A stretch of 64,000 bases of DNA from Acanthornis magna. Lineage: Eukaryota; Chordata; Aves; Passeriformes; Acanthizidae. Position numbers and translations under genes: made by a program. Below are positions 9,240 to 19,938 of the stretch, in pieces. Numbering within the stretch: position 1 is the stretch's first letter; each line of letters opens with the position of its first letter. The DNA lies in contig JAWUZG010001109.1 of the NCBI GenBank assembly GCA_036785705.1, forward strand, positions 23,966 to 87,965, read 5' to 3'. The notes below the pieces were generated by a model. The model made no database searches, had not been told where the DNA came from, and worked only from the letters and a program-made list of their open reading frames with translations.

Positions 9240-11400
9240 TGGCTATGGTGCACTTCTCATTTCCATGATTAGTGACCGTGTTGGTGTTTGTCCCTATTTT
9301 GTCACTGATCCTTATGCTTGGACGAGTGTGTGACAGGCTGTGGCACCTAATTCCTCACAGGTCTGTCAATCTAGTGGTAATAGAACTTGTCCTGCCTGTG
9401 AAACATTAATCTGAAATAATTTCTCTTTGGAGTTGTGGTCCATCTCTAGAACTCCCTCACTGGCAGCACCACAGCTGTAGAGGGCAGGGGAGGGGAGGAT
9501 GGGGGAGGAAAAATTGTGATGAGCCAGTCTGTGCTGTTGTGTGTTGATCTGCTGTGCACCAGCGAACATTACAGGCAATGCCATGTTCTTATTTAGCATC
9601 ATGACACGCTGCTGCTTCATTGCAAAACTGCCTCAGCGGGGAGAAAATCAGCTTCATTATTGTCAGTTTAACTAGATTCGCTGGGAAACACCGACAAGGA
9701 TTAAAACAGGTTTTCTAACCTCTTCATCCAGAGGGAATTTTGGATTATGTTTTCTTCATTGTATGCACAACATTTCTGCGTTGTTCTCTATACATCAGAG
9801 AGGTATCCAATATTGATGGAAAAATAGAAGGGGATTATGGCATTTATTCTCTTTTAACACATATTTGCACTAAGCTTAAAAAGGAAAAGGATTTCTCTTC
9901 TTTAGTCATGCAGTGTGGAATAAATAGTGTAGGAAGAGCCATAAACTCAGCTGCAGGAACAGCTTGTTCTCGGTCTTAATGGGACATGGTTTACAGTAAA
10001 GCACCACGATCTTACCGATTCACCTCTTTGGTAAAACCAAAATGGTTCATTGTGTAAAACCATCTGGTGATGGAAATAACAAATGTCCCTGGGCTGGGGC
10101 AGAAGCCTGTGAGTCAAATGCTTGGGAAAAGAGACCTGGCAAACCAAGGCCAAGGTGCAGCAACGCATTTGGTTCAAGGCAAGAAGGAGCTTCTGCTGCC
10201 AACACTTGAAGGGATTCCAGGGAAAGGAACAGGCCAGTGGCAGAGAGGAGGCTCCTGCTGTCCCTGGAAGGTAAGGACTTGCAATACAGATGTGGAGCAG
10301 GCACATTCCTGATGGAAAATGAAGCCATTCCTGAGCCATGAATGTGAGCACTGCTGTTACTGCAGTCACAGTCCAATTACCTGTCCTGCAGTCTCTGCTT
10401 GGCTTTTTAAGCTCAAAGCCACTGCAGAAAGCAGACCTGATTCAGCACATAAGGTGACAGCGCAGCAACATTCAGTCCCTGTGGCTGGCACTGAGTGTTA
10501 TTTGTCCCTGTCTCTCCACATTATGTCTCTGAGCTCCTCTGTGTGTGAGGAATGAGCTTATGCCATTCAACTGGACATGTCATATGGGCCCTCAGGCTTA
10601 AATGACGCGAAGGCATAAAAAAGGCATAAATTAAAGGAGTGGGAGAAAAGAAGTCTATTTTTTCCCAGCTATGAATGCAAAAGTGTTTTTACTTCAGGAG
10701 AGAATTTAATATACAAATAGCAAGTGACCCTAAGCACAGCTCATTGGAACAGTTCCTTTGTTAGTCTCCATTGAAAGGACTTGGCTGCAGGAAGGATTTT
10801 GCATTGTAACTCTCCCCAGATGGGGTGGGGGGGGGAAAAAAGAGATAAAGTTTTGACTGAGGAAAGAAAAATGCAAAACCTCTTGGTGAACGCACTGGTG
10901 TGAGTTCACTACACCTACAGGCCATTAATTCCTTGGCTAAAACAACATTCACCCATGGGGCAGCATTTTAGTGTTGGTGACAATTCTAACAAAATTGCTG
11001 ATCCTTCCTATGGCTGCTGCTGACTGCAAAGAATGAGAAATGTGCAAAATGTGCCAAAGACAGGCAGAGACTGTGAGAAAGAAGCGGCTAGGGGGCTGGA
11101 CAAGAGGCCAAAAGAAAGTCTTCAGGTCTCTCCTTTTCATCATTTGCCCTTGTCCCGTTTGACCTGCTTGCTTTGAAGTGGGGAACTCTGATAGCAACCC
11201 CAACCAAAATACTGAAGCTATTCGGTCTAATATCTTTTTCGTCCCTTCAGCCATGAAGGAGAGTGAGGGATGTGGCTTTTACTTGACACATAGGAACAGT
11301 TCCCATGGGATGATTCAATTGGAGCCCTTTCTGCAACTTGCTGCGCTCGCCTCGGAGGGCTGTGCTGCAAAGCAAAGCAAGAAGGAAGAGTTCCCCGAGA
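9240..11400. other. Gene-poor interval upstream of the HSF5-like gene
   Basis: No exon chain with domain support is visible. An open stretch on + from 10067 ends at a possible donor (CTGGAAG before GTAAGG at about 10271), but I do not recognise the product and see no matching acceptor. No RNA gene was seen. Confidence 0.4.
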
Positions 11401-12480
11401 GCAAGAAAGGCTTTGCCCCTCGCCCCGCCCCGCCGTGCCCGCAGCGCCCCGGGAGCCGCCCCGGGGCTGTGCCCGCGCTGTGCCGCAGCCGCGGCTTTGT
11501 GTCGCTCGTCCCCGCCGAGTCCGGCCCGCGCCGGGGCCGCGCTGGGCGCGCGCGGGGCCGAGCGCGGCGCCCCCCTCAGGCCGCGCGGCGCCAGCGCAGC
11601 CGCGGCCGTTGCGCTGAGGGCGTTGCGGCAACAGTCGGAGAGCGACCCCGGCATGGAGGAGCCCTCGCTGCCCGCCGGCCTCAGCGCCCGCACCTTCCCC
11701 GCCAAGCTGTGGCGCCTGCTCAGCAGCCCCCGCGTCCGCTCCGTGCGCTGGGACAGCCTGGCCCGGGGGCTGCTCATCGAGCGCTCGCTCTTCGAGCGGG
11801 AGCTGCTCAGCCCGCCCGGCGCCCAGGGCCCGGCCCCGCACACCTTCCGAGCCACGCGCTTCGCCAGCTTCGTGCGCCAGCTCTACCGCTACGGCTTCCG
11901 CAAGGTGCCGGGCTGGCTCGGCGCGGCTGTGCCGGGCGATGCCGGCGCCTGGCTGCACTACAGGCACCCCAGCTTTCGCCGCGACCGCCCCGACCTCCTG
12001 CTGCGCGTCAAGCGCCGCAGCAGCGCCAAGAAGCGGCGGCTGGCGGCCGGGCGGGGCGGCTTCAGGCGCCCGCCCTGCAGCTTCCACCTGCTGCACAGGG
12101 AGCGGCCGCTGCCGGCCGGCCCCGCCGGGCAGCCCCCCAGCGCCGGTGAGACGGGCTGCGAGCTGCGGGCTTTGGCCGAGGCTGGCGCGGGCTTTGGCCG
12201 CGGGCACTGCCCGTGCTGGGGCTGCTCAGCGCAGCTGCCCCGGCTGGCCCAGGGGCTGTCCTTGGGCAAGGCAGCTGTGCCGGCAGGGCCCGGCAGCTGT
12301 GCCGCCTGTGCCCCCCGGGCTGCCGGGGGCTGCGGGACAGTCCCGCCGGGGCTGCGCTCACAGCAGCCTGGTCCGCTCGGCCTGCAGCTGGCCCGGCCCT
12401 GCGCCGTGGCTGCTGCTGCTCCTTGCCCGGCCATGGGCGTGCCTGGGGAGCTCTCCGGGAGCGCGTGGGAGTGTCGAGGG
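11400..12480. promoter_or_regulatory. CpG island over promoter and exon 1 of HSF5-like gene
   Basis: Base composition changes abruptly to very GC- and CpG-rich between about 11400 and 12480, spanning the sequence before the ATG at 11653, all of exon 1 and the start of intron 1. No clear TATA box precedes the ATG, so a CpG-type promoter is likely. The intron part belongs to a block repeated at 15838 and 30000. Confidence 0.65.
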
Positions 12481-14941
12481 CTCGGTCGTGCTCAGGCCCA
12501 GCCTGAGGAGGGAGCCTCCTGTCCCTTTGGACAGAGGAGAAGAGACCTGGCAGTTGGGGTTCTGGCAGTTGCCTCCTGCCAAGGAATTGCAGTGGGACGT
12601 TTCTTACTGATGGTTGAATGAAAGGGGAGCACTAAACAGACAAGGAATTGGTTGTTGCAAAGCCCCAGAAGATGTCTGATTCTTTCTCTTTCTCACCTTG
12701 CTTGGGAGGATCTGAGCTTTTCCCTGATGGAAGTATGGTTGCTGCCCAGGGATACATAGCTGAGGAGCAATAGTGACCCGGTCTTCCCTTTGCTTCCTTT
12801 CTTGTTCTTTCCTGCTACACAGCTCCCTCATGCCAGGACCTTGGTGCATCCTCACCTGAGAGTTTAGAGCAGCGTCCAGGCCCTTCCAGGACAAGTCCAG
12901 CAGCAGCAGCCTCCAGCTACGCACAGCATGCACCTGAGGAAGAGGAATTGCCAATATGGCATCCAGATGTGGTCCTGCGGAAACTGAGGGAGATCAGGAG
13001 AGCTGTGTCTGAAGGGGATCAGGTAACTCCATTGGATGGGAACGAAAGGGGCTGGACTGAGAGCTTTGAATGTTGTTGCATGGCTGAGAAGGAAAGGCTT
13101 CTTGAAATTATTTAATTATAATTGAGTTATTTAATGATTCTTGGTAAAGCAAGACTTCTAAGAGAAGAGGGAATGAGAAAGTCTCCCCCCTTGGTGAGGA
13201 TGAGAGGCGTGAGCCTGTGTTGGCCAAGTTTGGGTGCTCCTTTTCCTGGCAAGAATCCCTAGTGCAGGAGCATCATTCATGGTGATGCTTTGTAGGTTCT
13301 AAGAGACTTTGGTTGTTGTGAAATAAGAGAAGAGTGTTTGGAGAATTGCCACTGAAGGCAAAGTGTCCCGAGCAGGGAGGGGCATGCGAGAGGTGTCTCT
13401 GTTCCAGCACACTCTGTGGGCTGTGCCTCTTTTTGGTTGGAAGCCCAAGGCAGAGCAAGGCCTGGGCTGCAGCTGCTGCTGCTGTGTGAGCCCTGCCGTG
13501 CGTGTAGGCTCTCCCAGAGCCGTGTTTGGGGATGTGCTGCAGCTGCAGCTTTCTTGTCCACTCAGTAGCCTCCAGTCAAGTTTCTATCTGGGAAATCCTC
13601 AGCTGGGCCAAGCAGCCAGTCTTGCTCTCTGTGTTGCAGAGCTCAGGCACCTTGCTCTTGGGCATCTCTGTGGGAGCAGATGCGTGTTCCTATGCAGTCC
13701 CTGCAAAGCTGCAGCCTGGATGAGGCTGTTGTGCTCTTGGCTGTGGAGGGGGGAGCACATTCCTGTTCCAGGAGCTGGCAGGACTTCTTCCTTAGTGCCC
13801 ACTCCATGTGTTCAGTGTGGCCCCCCCCGTTCAACTTGGACAGCTTTTGGACATATTGGAGAAGTTCATCTCCACTGTTGAAGGGCTTTGGGAGCCAGAC
13901 TTCCTCGGTAGGAACAAGGGATTCAGTGCGTGAGCCATGGAGTTGTTGAAGCAGGTCTTTTGTGTAATTGGCAAGAAGGGTTTATTTCTTTCTGTTTTTC
14001 CTTCAAGGGGAACGTTGGTGTTGCCCCAGAGTCTTCAGGAGGGGAGCCTGAGAACGAGGCTGCAGCAGAGGGAGCTTTGCCTGGCACTGTGAGCCGTGGG
14101 AACGGTTCCCTGGAGCCTGAGGAGCCTGGTAAGGAGAGAGCCCACCTTGGTTTCGAGAGGTCAGAGATGGCGGCTGTGAGCCTGCCTCTGGCAGGAAGGG
14201 AGATCAGAAGAGTTGAGTTCTTGTCTGCAGGCTTGGTGCTTCCTGATGCCTTGAGTTCCAATGCGGCACTGGCACAAGCTCCCCGAGCCCTGCTCTCCAC
14301 GCTTCTGCAGAGGCACTGACGCTGAGTCCTGTGGTGTGGCAAGAGAGCCGTGAATAAACCTGACCTTCTGGGACTTGTGTCACCAGCAGAGATGACCCAA
14401 TTTGGTTCATAAATCGGCTGACAGCACCTTTCAGCTTCAACCATTCCAGTGAGGACTGAGGGCTCTCTGTCAGCCCAGACAAAAACAGGACTGAGCTTCT
14501 TTGTGCGAGCTGGGAATGTCTGTTTCAAGCTCTCATTGGTGCCCTTTGCACTGTGAGGGCTGAGACTTTATTGGGCTATTTCAATACTTTAAACGGATTT
14601 GAAACCTTGGAAGGATCCCTGTTCTTTAAAGAGCAGGCTTCAAATTCCCAAGTGAGACTCTGCCTTTCAGGCAATATTGAACAGGCCCTAACGGAAGGAC
14701 AATTGCTGCCAAAGGGAAACGTGCACAAGGGCCAATATTGACTCAGTGCTCCCTTTGCTTCCCAGATACTCGTGACCTGTCAGCCTCTCCGGAAGGGCTG
14801 CCTGGCATGGGAGCAGGAGACAGAGGGAGAGCCAGCGAACATCAGGCAGGTGAAATCTCTCTGTCTGTAGTCACATTTATAGATGTGTATAATTTTTATT
14901 TATATGTGTTTATAGTAGTATTTATAGATCTATATAGATAA
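11653..14941 (+). CDS. HSF5-like heat shock transcription factor, five-exon model
   Basis: Exon 1 (11653-12145) encodes a winged-helix HSF DNA-binding domain: FPAKLWRLLSSP, then LLIERSLFERELLSPPG, then FASFVRQLYRYGFRKV. The wording is closest to HSF5, a family member expressed in testis in mammals. Further exons fit in phase: 12823-13022, 13647-13907, 14008-14128 and 14766-14941 (TAA), about 416 residues in total, shorter than mammalian HSF5. In the recognition helix the usual RQLN is RQLY, so the conserved Asn is Tyr, which may change or weaken DNA binding. No heptad-repeat trimerisation domain is evident, in line with HSF5-type proteins. Exons 3-5 rest only on splice and phase fit. The last exon appears to carry a one-base shift relative to the related terminal exon at 16189. 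The start was chosen because ATG leads directly into the domain; the frame stays open further upstream. Confidence 0.7.
12146..12400. repeat. GC-rich intronic block, copy 1 of 3
   Basis: The stretch from about 12185 (GCGCGGGCTTTGGCCGCGGG) to about 12390 recurs almost base for base at about 15850-16075 and 30013-30240. The other two copies carry an extra CTGGGCAGGAGCGGGCC segment. Here it is intron 1 of the HSF5-like gene; elsewhere it lies in the 3' module. Confidence 0.9.
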
Positions 14942-15219
14942 GTTTATATATGTAGTTGTACATTGTTATGTTTTATATGTGTAGTTAGAAATGTGCGTAT
15001 TTGCATTTAACATGCGTAGTTACATTTATATGTATAGAGTTATGTTTATAAATGGGCATAGTTATATTTATACACATAGAGGTACGTGGAGGTTTAGATA
15101 CGTACATTGGTATTTGTATAGGTATAGGCTATTTTTTAACCTCTTTCCCTGTTTTGCTCCCTCTCTCGCCTCTTGCTTTTCCCGCTGTGCCCCTCTGTCC
15201 CCTCTTCCTGTGCTGGCTC

Positions 15220-16286
15220 CGAGCTGGCGGCCGGGCCGGGCGGAGCAGCAGTTCCAGCCCCGGGTGTCCCTGGAGCGCTGGGAGCTGCCGGTGGCCCCAG
15301 GCACTGTCCCCTGAGGAGCTGCTGAAGGACGGTAAGACACAGGGGCTGAGGGGGCTGAGCAGAGGTGACACTGAAGGGACAGAGACCTTGAGGTCCTGGT
15401 GGGGCTGAGGGGTGTGGAGGAGCTGAGGGAATGGTGGGGTCTGAGGGGACAGGGAAGTGGCAGAGTCTGAAGGGGGTGGGGGTGTAAGGGGACGGGGTGA
15501 GTCTGAAGGGAATGAGTGGGGTGAGAGGACAGTGGGGGTCTGAAGGAACTGGGGGAGCTGTGCATTTGCTGAGGGGATGGCGGGGCTGAGGGGATGGAGG
15601 GAGCCAGCAGGGAGCACAGAGGGGTCCAGGACTGCAGCTCTGCCAGGCCTTGGAACCAATTCCAGAGCCTCCACTTTTGCCACAGCTGCCCTGAACGTCC
15701 CTGAGAACATCCAGAGAGTGACGGGAGCCATCAGGGAGAAGCTGAAGGCCACCAGGAACAACAGTGAACAGGGAGCTGCTGCTGCTGCTGCCGCCCAAGA
15801 GCCTGGGTGAGGCCCCAGGGCCGGCGAGGCAGGCTGGGGGTGAGGGTGGCGCGGGCTTTGGCCGCGGGCACTGCCCGGCTGGGCAGGAGCGGGCCCTGCC
15901 CGTGCTGGGGCTGCTCAGCGCAGCTGCCCCGGCTGGCCCAGGGGCTGTCCTTGGGCAAGGCAGCTGTGCCGGCAGGGCCCGGCAGCTGTGCCGCCTGTGC
16001 CCCCCGGGCTGCCGGGGGCTGCGGGACAGTCCCGCCGGGGCTGCGCTCACAGCAGCCTGGCCCGCTCGGCCTGCTTTTGCTTTCTCACCCTCCTGGGAGC
16101 CTCGGAGATTTTCTCTTCCCTGACACAAGTGCAGGTGCTGCCAAGGAAAACGTCCCCATGCTGACTCAGTGTTCCCTTGGCTTCCCAGATGTCCCACCTG
16201 CTGTCCCTGTCCAGGAGGGCTGCGCTGCACAGGAGGAAGAGACCGAGGGAGAGCCTGTGACCATCGGCGGCTGGAATCCCTCCTGA
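15220..16286 (+). CDS. Unrecognised small exons in HSF-linked 3' module, copy A
   Basis: Three exon-like segments are visible: one ending SPEELLKD at the donor at 15331; 15686-15806, encoding an amphipathic stretch (NVPENIQRVTGAIREKLKAT) then Ala-rich sequence; and 16189-16286, encoding EGCAAQEEETEGEPVTIG and ending in TGA. The first two are joined by compatible phase. The third is in a different phase from the second donor, so the model is incomplete or broken. I do not recognise a family. The last segment resembles the terminal exons of the ARHGAP20-like modules. These could be alternative last exons of the HSF5-like gene. Confidence 0.35.
15400..15600. repeat. G-rich minisatellite (GGGGCTGAGGGG-like units)
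   Basis: Degenerate units of roughly 20-30 bases containing GGGG, CTGA and GGGG repeat through this intron-like stretch and in its counterpart at 29440-29770. Runs of G at short spacing make quadruplex formation plausible. Confidence 0.75.
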
Positions 16287-16299
16287 TTTAGTTGTGTTT

Positions 16300-16985
16300 A
16301 TAGATGTGTAGAATTGTGCTTAGATAGTTACAAGTATAGGAGTATTTATATCCATTCTTTGTTATATTTACATATGTCTAGAGCTGTACAGCTTTATAGT
16401 TGTATTGTTGGGGTTGTAGGGATTTTTGTTTGGGTACATTGAGAGTTGTATATTGATAGATAGGATTCTTATGTATATGTTTATATATTTCTTATTATAT
16501 GTAATATGTATCATTTCTTATATATTTGCCCTGTATATTTTTATGGCTATATATTTCCTTAGTTATATTTAAATACACATGAATTTGTATAGTTTTGAAA
16601 TTCTATTTTACTTCTAGGCCTAGGGTTACTTAGAGAGAGATATTGATATTTCTTTATTTGTGTATGGGCTGCTAAGTTGTAGTAATACGTAATAAATGAA
16701 ACTGTTAGACTTCAACTGATCTTTGCGTATAGTGAGTGGTTGTAGAGGGTTGCAATAAATTAATTTTTTTAACTGAAGTTTGTATTTGTATATATTTACA
16801 TAGTATGAGTGTAAAAATAAATTATTTTTTTTAACTTCAATTGATATTTGTAGATTTATATATTGGCAATGCGGGTCTAGCAATTTGTAGCAATAAATGT
16901 AATTTTTAAACTTCAGTGTATTTGTGTGGGTTTCTACATTAGTAACATGCAGTTAATAAAGCAGCAATAAAGGAAATGTTTCAAA
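16300..16985 (+). other. AT-rich 3' tail with repeated AATAAA-bearing units, copy A
   Basis: After the TGA at 16286 the sequence is strongly AT-rich. From about 16690 it becomes a tandem series of roughly 60-80 base units with shared words (AACTTCA, TTGATATTTGT, GTAGCAATAAATG). Several AATAAA hexamers follow one another between about 16690 and 16970. This looks like a 3' UTR whose poly(A) region has been tandemly duplicated. The same organisation is found at 31010-31300. Confidence 0.65.
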
Positions 16986-17379
16986 CGAAATAGGTGTAGA
17001 TTTGTGCTGTCCAAAGCAATGAGCAGATGGAAATGTGATGGTGCTGGAGGATTTTGGCCATGAAATTCTCCAGCCATACCCAGCAGATGGCCCAGTCTCA
17101 GTCAGGCTGGGCACTGAAACCGCAGATTGGCGATGGCAGCAGAGCCACACCCTCGGGAAGAACTCGCTGCAAAGGCCTGCTGAGAAAACGGGACTGCACT
17201 GAGCAGAGAACTGCAAGCAGGAGCCACCCGGGAGGAGAAATGCACAGCCCATGGCACTGGGAGTTCTTCAGGAAGCGCTCCAAGTATCCCTCTGAACGTC
17301 ATCCTGGAGGCCAGAAGCAAGCAGGGATCCTGAGCCAGCTCCGCTGCCTTGGGCAGCACTTGGGCAAATGATCTGCAGC

Positions 17380-18480
17380 CAGGGGGAGGTGACAGTGACT
17401 GTCACTGCTGCAGGCTAGGGATGAGGGAAGGGCCATGGACACAAGGGCTGAAATGGTGCAAAATCCACAGGGATGGTGGAGAACTGGGAAGCAACAAGTT
17501 CTCACAAGCGCTGCAATGCTGGAAGCCCTTTTGGTGAAGTTCCCTGAAGGAACTCCCAGGGCAGTTGATGCTATGGTCAGCAGTAGCAGAAGGCAAAAAT
17601 GCAGTAACACTAGGAGATGGTCCATAAGATCCACAGGCAATGGCTTAGAAAAAGATCCAAAGGCACGAGTGGCCTTCTTGGTGTGCGATGCCCAGGCAAG
17701 GAGAGATGCTTACAGCAGTAGCCAGGCAGAAGGGAGCAGCAACTTTGTACCAGGGCAAGCAAATGAAGCACTCTTTAGAAATCAGCAAGCGTTGCAGAAC
17801 AAGCTCACAGCAAAGAAGCGAACCATGGCTATTTGAGCAGACTAGATCTTCTAGAATCTTCTAGAGCATGGACAGGAAGTAGGCGTGAAAAGTTGAAGCC
17901 CGAGGAAGGCTTAAGAGCCTTCACCGAAAGATGACCAGCAGGAGGTTGACGACCACCTCGTGCAGGAACTGCACATGAGCTACAAGGGCTTACATAATGA
18001 CGTGATTAGAAAATATGCTGCAATATGAAAGGTATGAAAGTATAATAGGCAGATGAAGTAAAAAATGTATAAAAGCTAGTAGTGAGTGAAGAATGGAAGA
18101 GTGACATTCTGGTGGAGCTATCCCACTCACTCCCAGCACTGAATGAACAGCATGTGCTCTATAGGCATGAGACTATGGAGTTTTATTTTCTTGCCCAATT
18201 CTTGGGCATCATCTGGACAGCTGCCTGTGGGCAAATGCAGGGTGGTGGCCTTTTGCTCTTGGCCCTGGTCCAGCCTGGCCAGGCTAATCCTGTTTGCTGT
18301 GTGTGAAATGGGCTAGAGAGGGACTTGTTTGTTTCCAGCTCTCCAGGGCATTGATTTGCACCACAAAACACTGGAGGATGAAGGCCTCAACAACAGGCCC
18401 TGAGCCCAAGCCGAGCGCTAGAGGAACCTTCCCACCAAAGTGCCCCTCTGGAGCCCAAGGCAGCTGACCGCAGGCAGGGC
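17380..18480 (+). mobile_element. LTR-like or retroelement-derived region with TATA box
   Basis: An open stretch at 17435-17836 has no recognisable domain. A segment with LTR character follows: TGTATAAAAGC at about 18066-18076. The segment at 18383-18440 (AACAACAGGCCCTGAG and following) matches 36377-36435 downstream of the env remnant, supporting a retroviral origin. I could not define both ends or a target duplication. Confidence 0.4.
17849..17866. promoter_or_regulatory. Heat-shock-element-like inverted pentamers
   Basis: TTCTAGAATCTTCTAGAG contains alternating TTC and GAA pentamers with two-base spacers: three perfect units and a fourth with one mismatch. This is the layout recognised by heat shock factors. 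It lies about 1 kb upstream of the ARHGAP20-like start codon. A chance palindrome in retroelement DNA is the alternative. Confidence 0.35.
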
Positions 18481-18847
18481 TGCAGGAGGCACAGCCTTGG
18501 CAGCAGCTGGAGGGAGCTGAGCCTTGGCCTCGTGTGTGTCCAGCTCGGGGCTGCCGCGGGCAGAGCCGCCCTTGGCCGGGCCCGGCAGGAAGCCCCACCC
18601 CCACTGCCCCACCCCAACTGCCCAGGCCAGGCTCCGTTGGGCTCGGACCGTTGGTCAGTTGGACTCAGCGTCCACGAGAGGCGGCAGCAGCAGCCCAGTG
18701 CTGTCTGTTGTGCGGATCAAAAGGGCGAGAAAGCGAATTTCTGACCAAGCGGCACCAGCCCAACTTTTCAGTGCCGCTTGGAAGCCTCACTGTGAGCGAG
18801 GGCAAGAGTCTTTGAGGCGAGACCAGGGTCCTCCTGTGCCAGGCAGG

Positions 18848-19891
18848 ATGGGCCAGGCCAAGAGCTGCTTCGGCTCCAGGTAGGCTCCCCCAGAGCCCAA
18901 AGACACACGGCCACGGCCGCAGGCCACAGCAGAAGGGGCCACCCTTCTCATGGCTGCCACTCTCTGCTCTGCAGGAAGGTTCTCAGCAGCGACGAGGCCG
19001 TGCTGAGCTCAGACGTGGCTCTGAGCCACGGCCCAAAGAGGAGTGAGAGGCGCCTTCTCCTCCTCCAGGATGAGCTGGTGGTCGCCAAGCTGCAGTAAGA
19101 GCCTCAGGGCCCAGCCACCTTTGCCCCATCCCTGTCCCTGTGCCAGGCCACAGCCAGCCTGGCCTAAGCCCCAGCCTCCCAGCCCCTGAGGGCTCCATGC
19201 ACCGCTGTGTGTGCCGACGTTGGCGGGCGGTGGGGGCAAGGGGGGGACACGCCAGGGCTCTGCCCCGAGGGACGCCAGGGAGGCCACGTGCCCCTCACTG
19301 CTTTCCTCTGCTCTCTGCAGCCGAGGCACCACCCTGCGCCCACGGCTCCGCCTGGCCCTGGACCAGCTGTGGGTGCTGAGCGGCGGCGAGGAGGCAGTGC
19401 TGCCCAGAGAAGAGCAGCAGCAGGAGGGCAGCCCTGAGGATGCCACCTCCATCATCCTCATCTGGCCCAGGGGCTCATGCATTGCCACCTTTGGGTGCGT
19501 GGAGCCACGTGCCTTGGCAGGGCAGGAGAGCTTTCCAGCCGTGGGAAGCAGGAGGCCTTTGGCAGCCTTGCCATGGCCTCTGGCCTCCGTGCAGAGCGGG
19601 AGCAGAGAGTGGCCTGTGTCCCCCCCAGTCAGCTTTGGCTTGCCAAAAGGCAAGGACAAAAGCCAGTGCTCTGGCAGCTCACAGGGAGCCAGGGCTTGGG
19701 CAGCACCTTTGTCCCGTGCCCACCACAGGGCTTGGGCCTGCCCTTGTGTCCCTGGGCATTGGGAGAGGCATGCGGGCGCGCGTGTAGACCCTCAGGGTGC
19801 TGGGGAACAGCAGGGCCTGACGCTGGTTCTCCTCTCTTCCTGCAGCTCCCAGGCGCTGAAGGAGCAGTGGGTGGACGCACTGCAGGGGTAA

Positions 19892-19938
<47 letters not shown>

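Larger units (their letters stand above)
14550..16990 (+). repeat. HSF-linked 3' module, copy A of a dispersed segmental duplication
   Basis: This 2.4 kb block recurs at 28590-31300. Shared pieces in the same order are: a unique segment (TTTATTGGG to GGGAAACGTGCACAAG), a terminal-exon-like segment, AT-rich DNA, an exon-like segment ending at a donor at 15331, G-rich minisatellite, a small exon (15686-15806), the GC-rich block, a second terminal exon (16189-16286) and a long AT-rich tail. The match even continues beyond 16990 (GTAGATTTGTGCTG). The two copies lie about 14 kb apart in direct orientation. Confidence 0.9.

Noticed and set aside
11178..12621. Long overlapping frames on both strands over the HSF exon 1 CpG island
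   Set aside because: They are Ala/Arg/Pro/Gly-rich frames caused by high GC. Only the frame from 11653 carries an HSF domain.
15068..16230. Long minus-strand Pro/Ser-rich frames over the HSF-linked module
   Set aside because: They are antisense shadows of G-rich minisatellite and the GC-rich block; similar frames appear over copy B.
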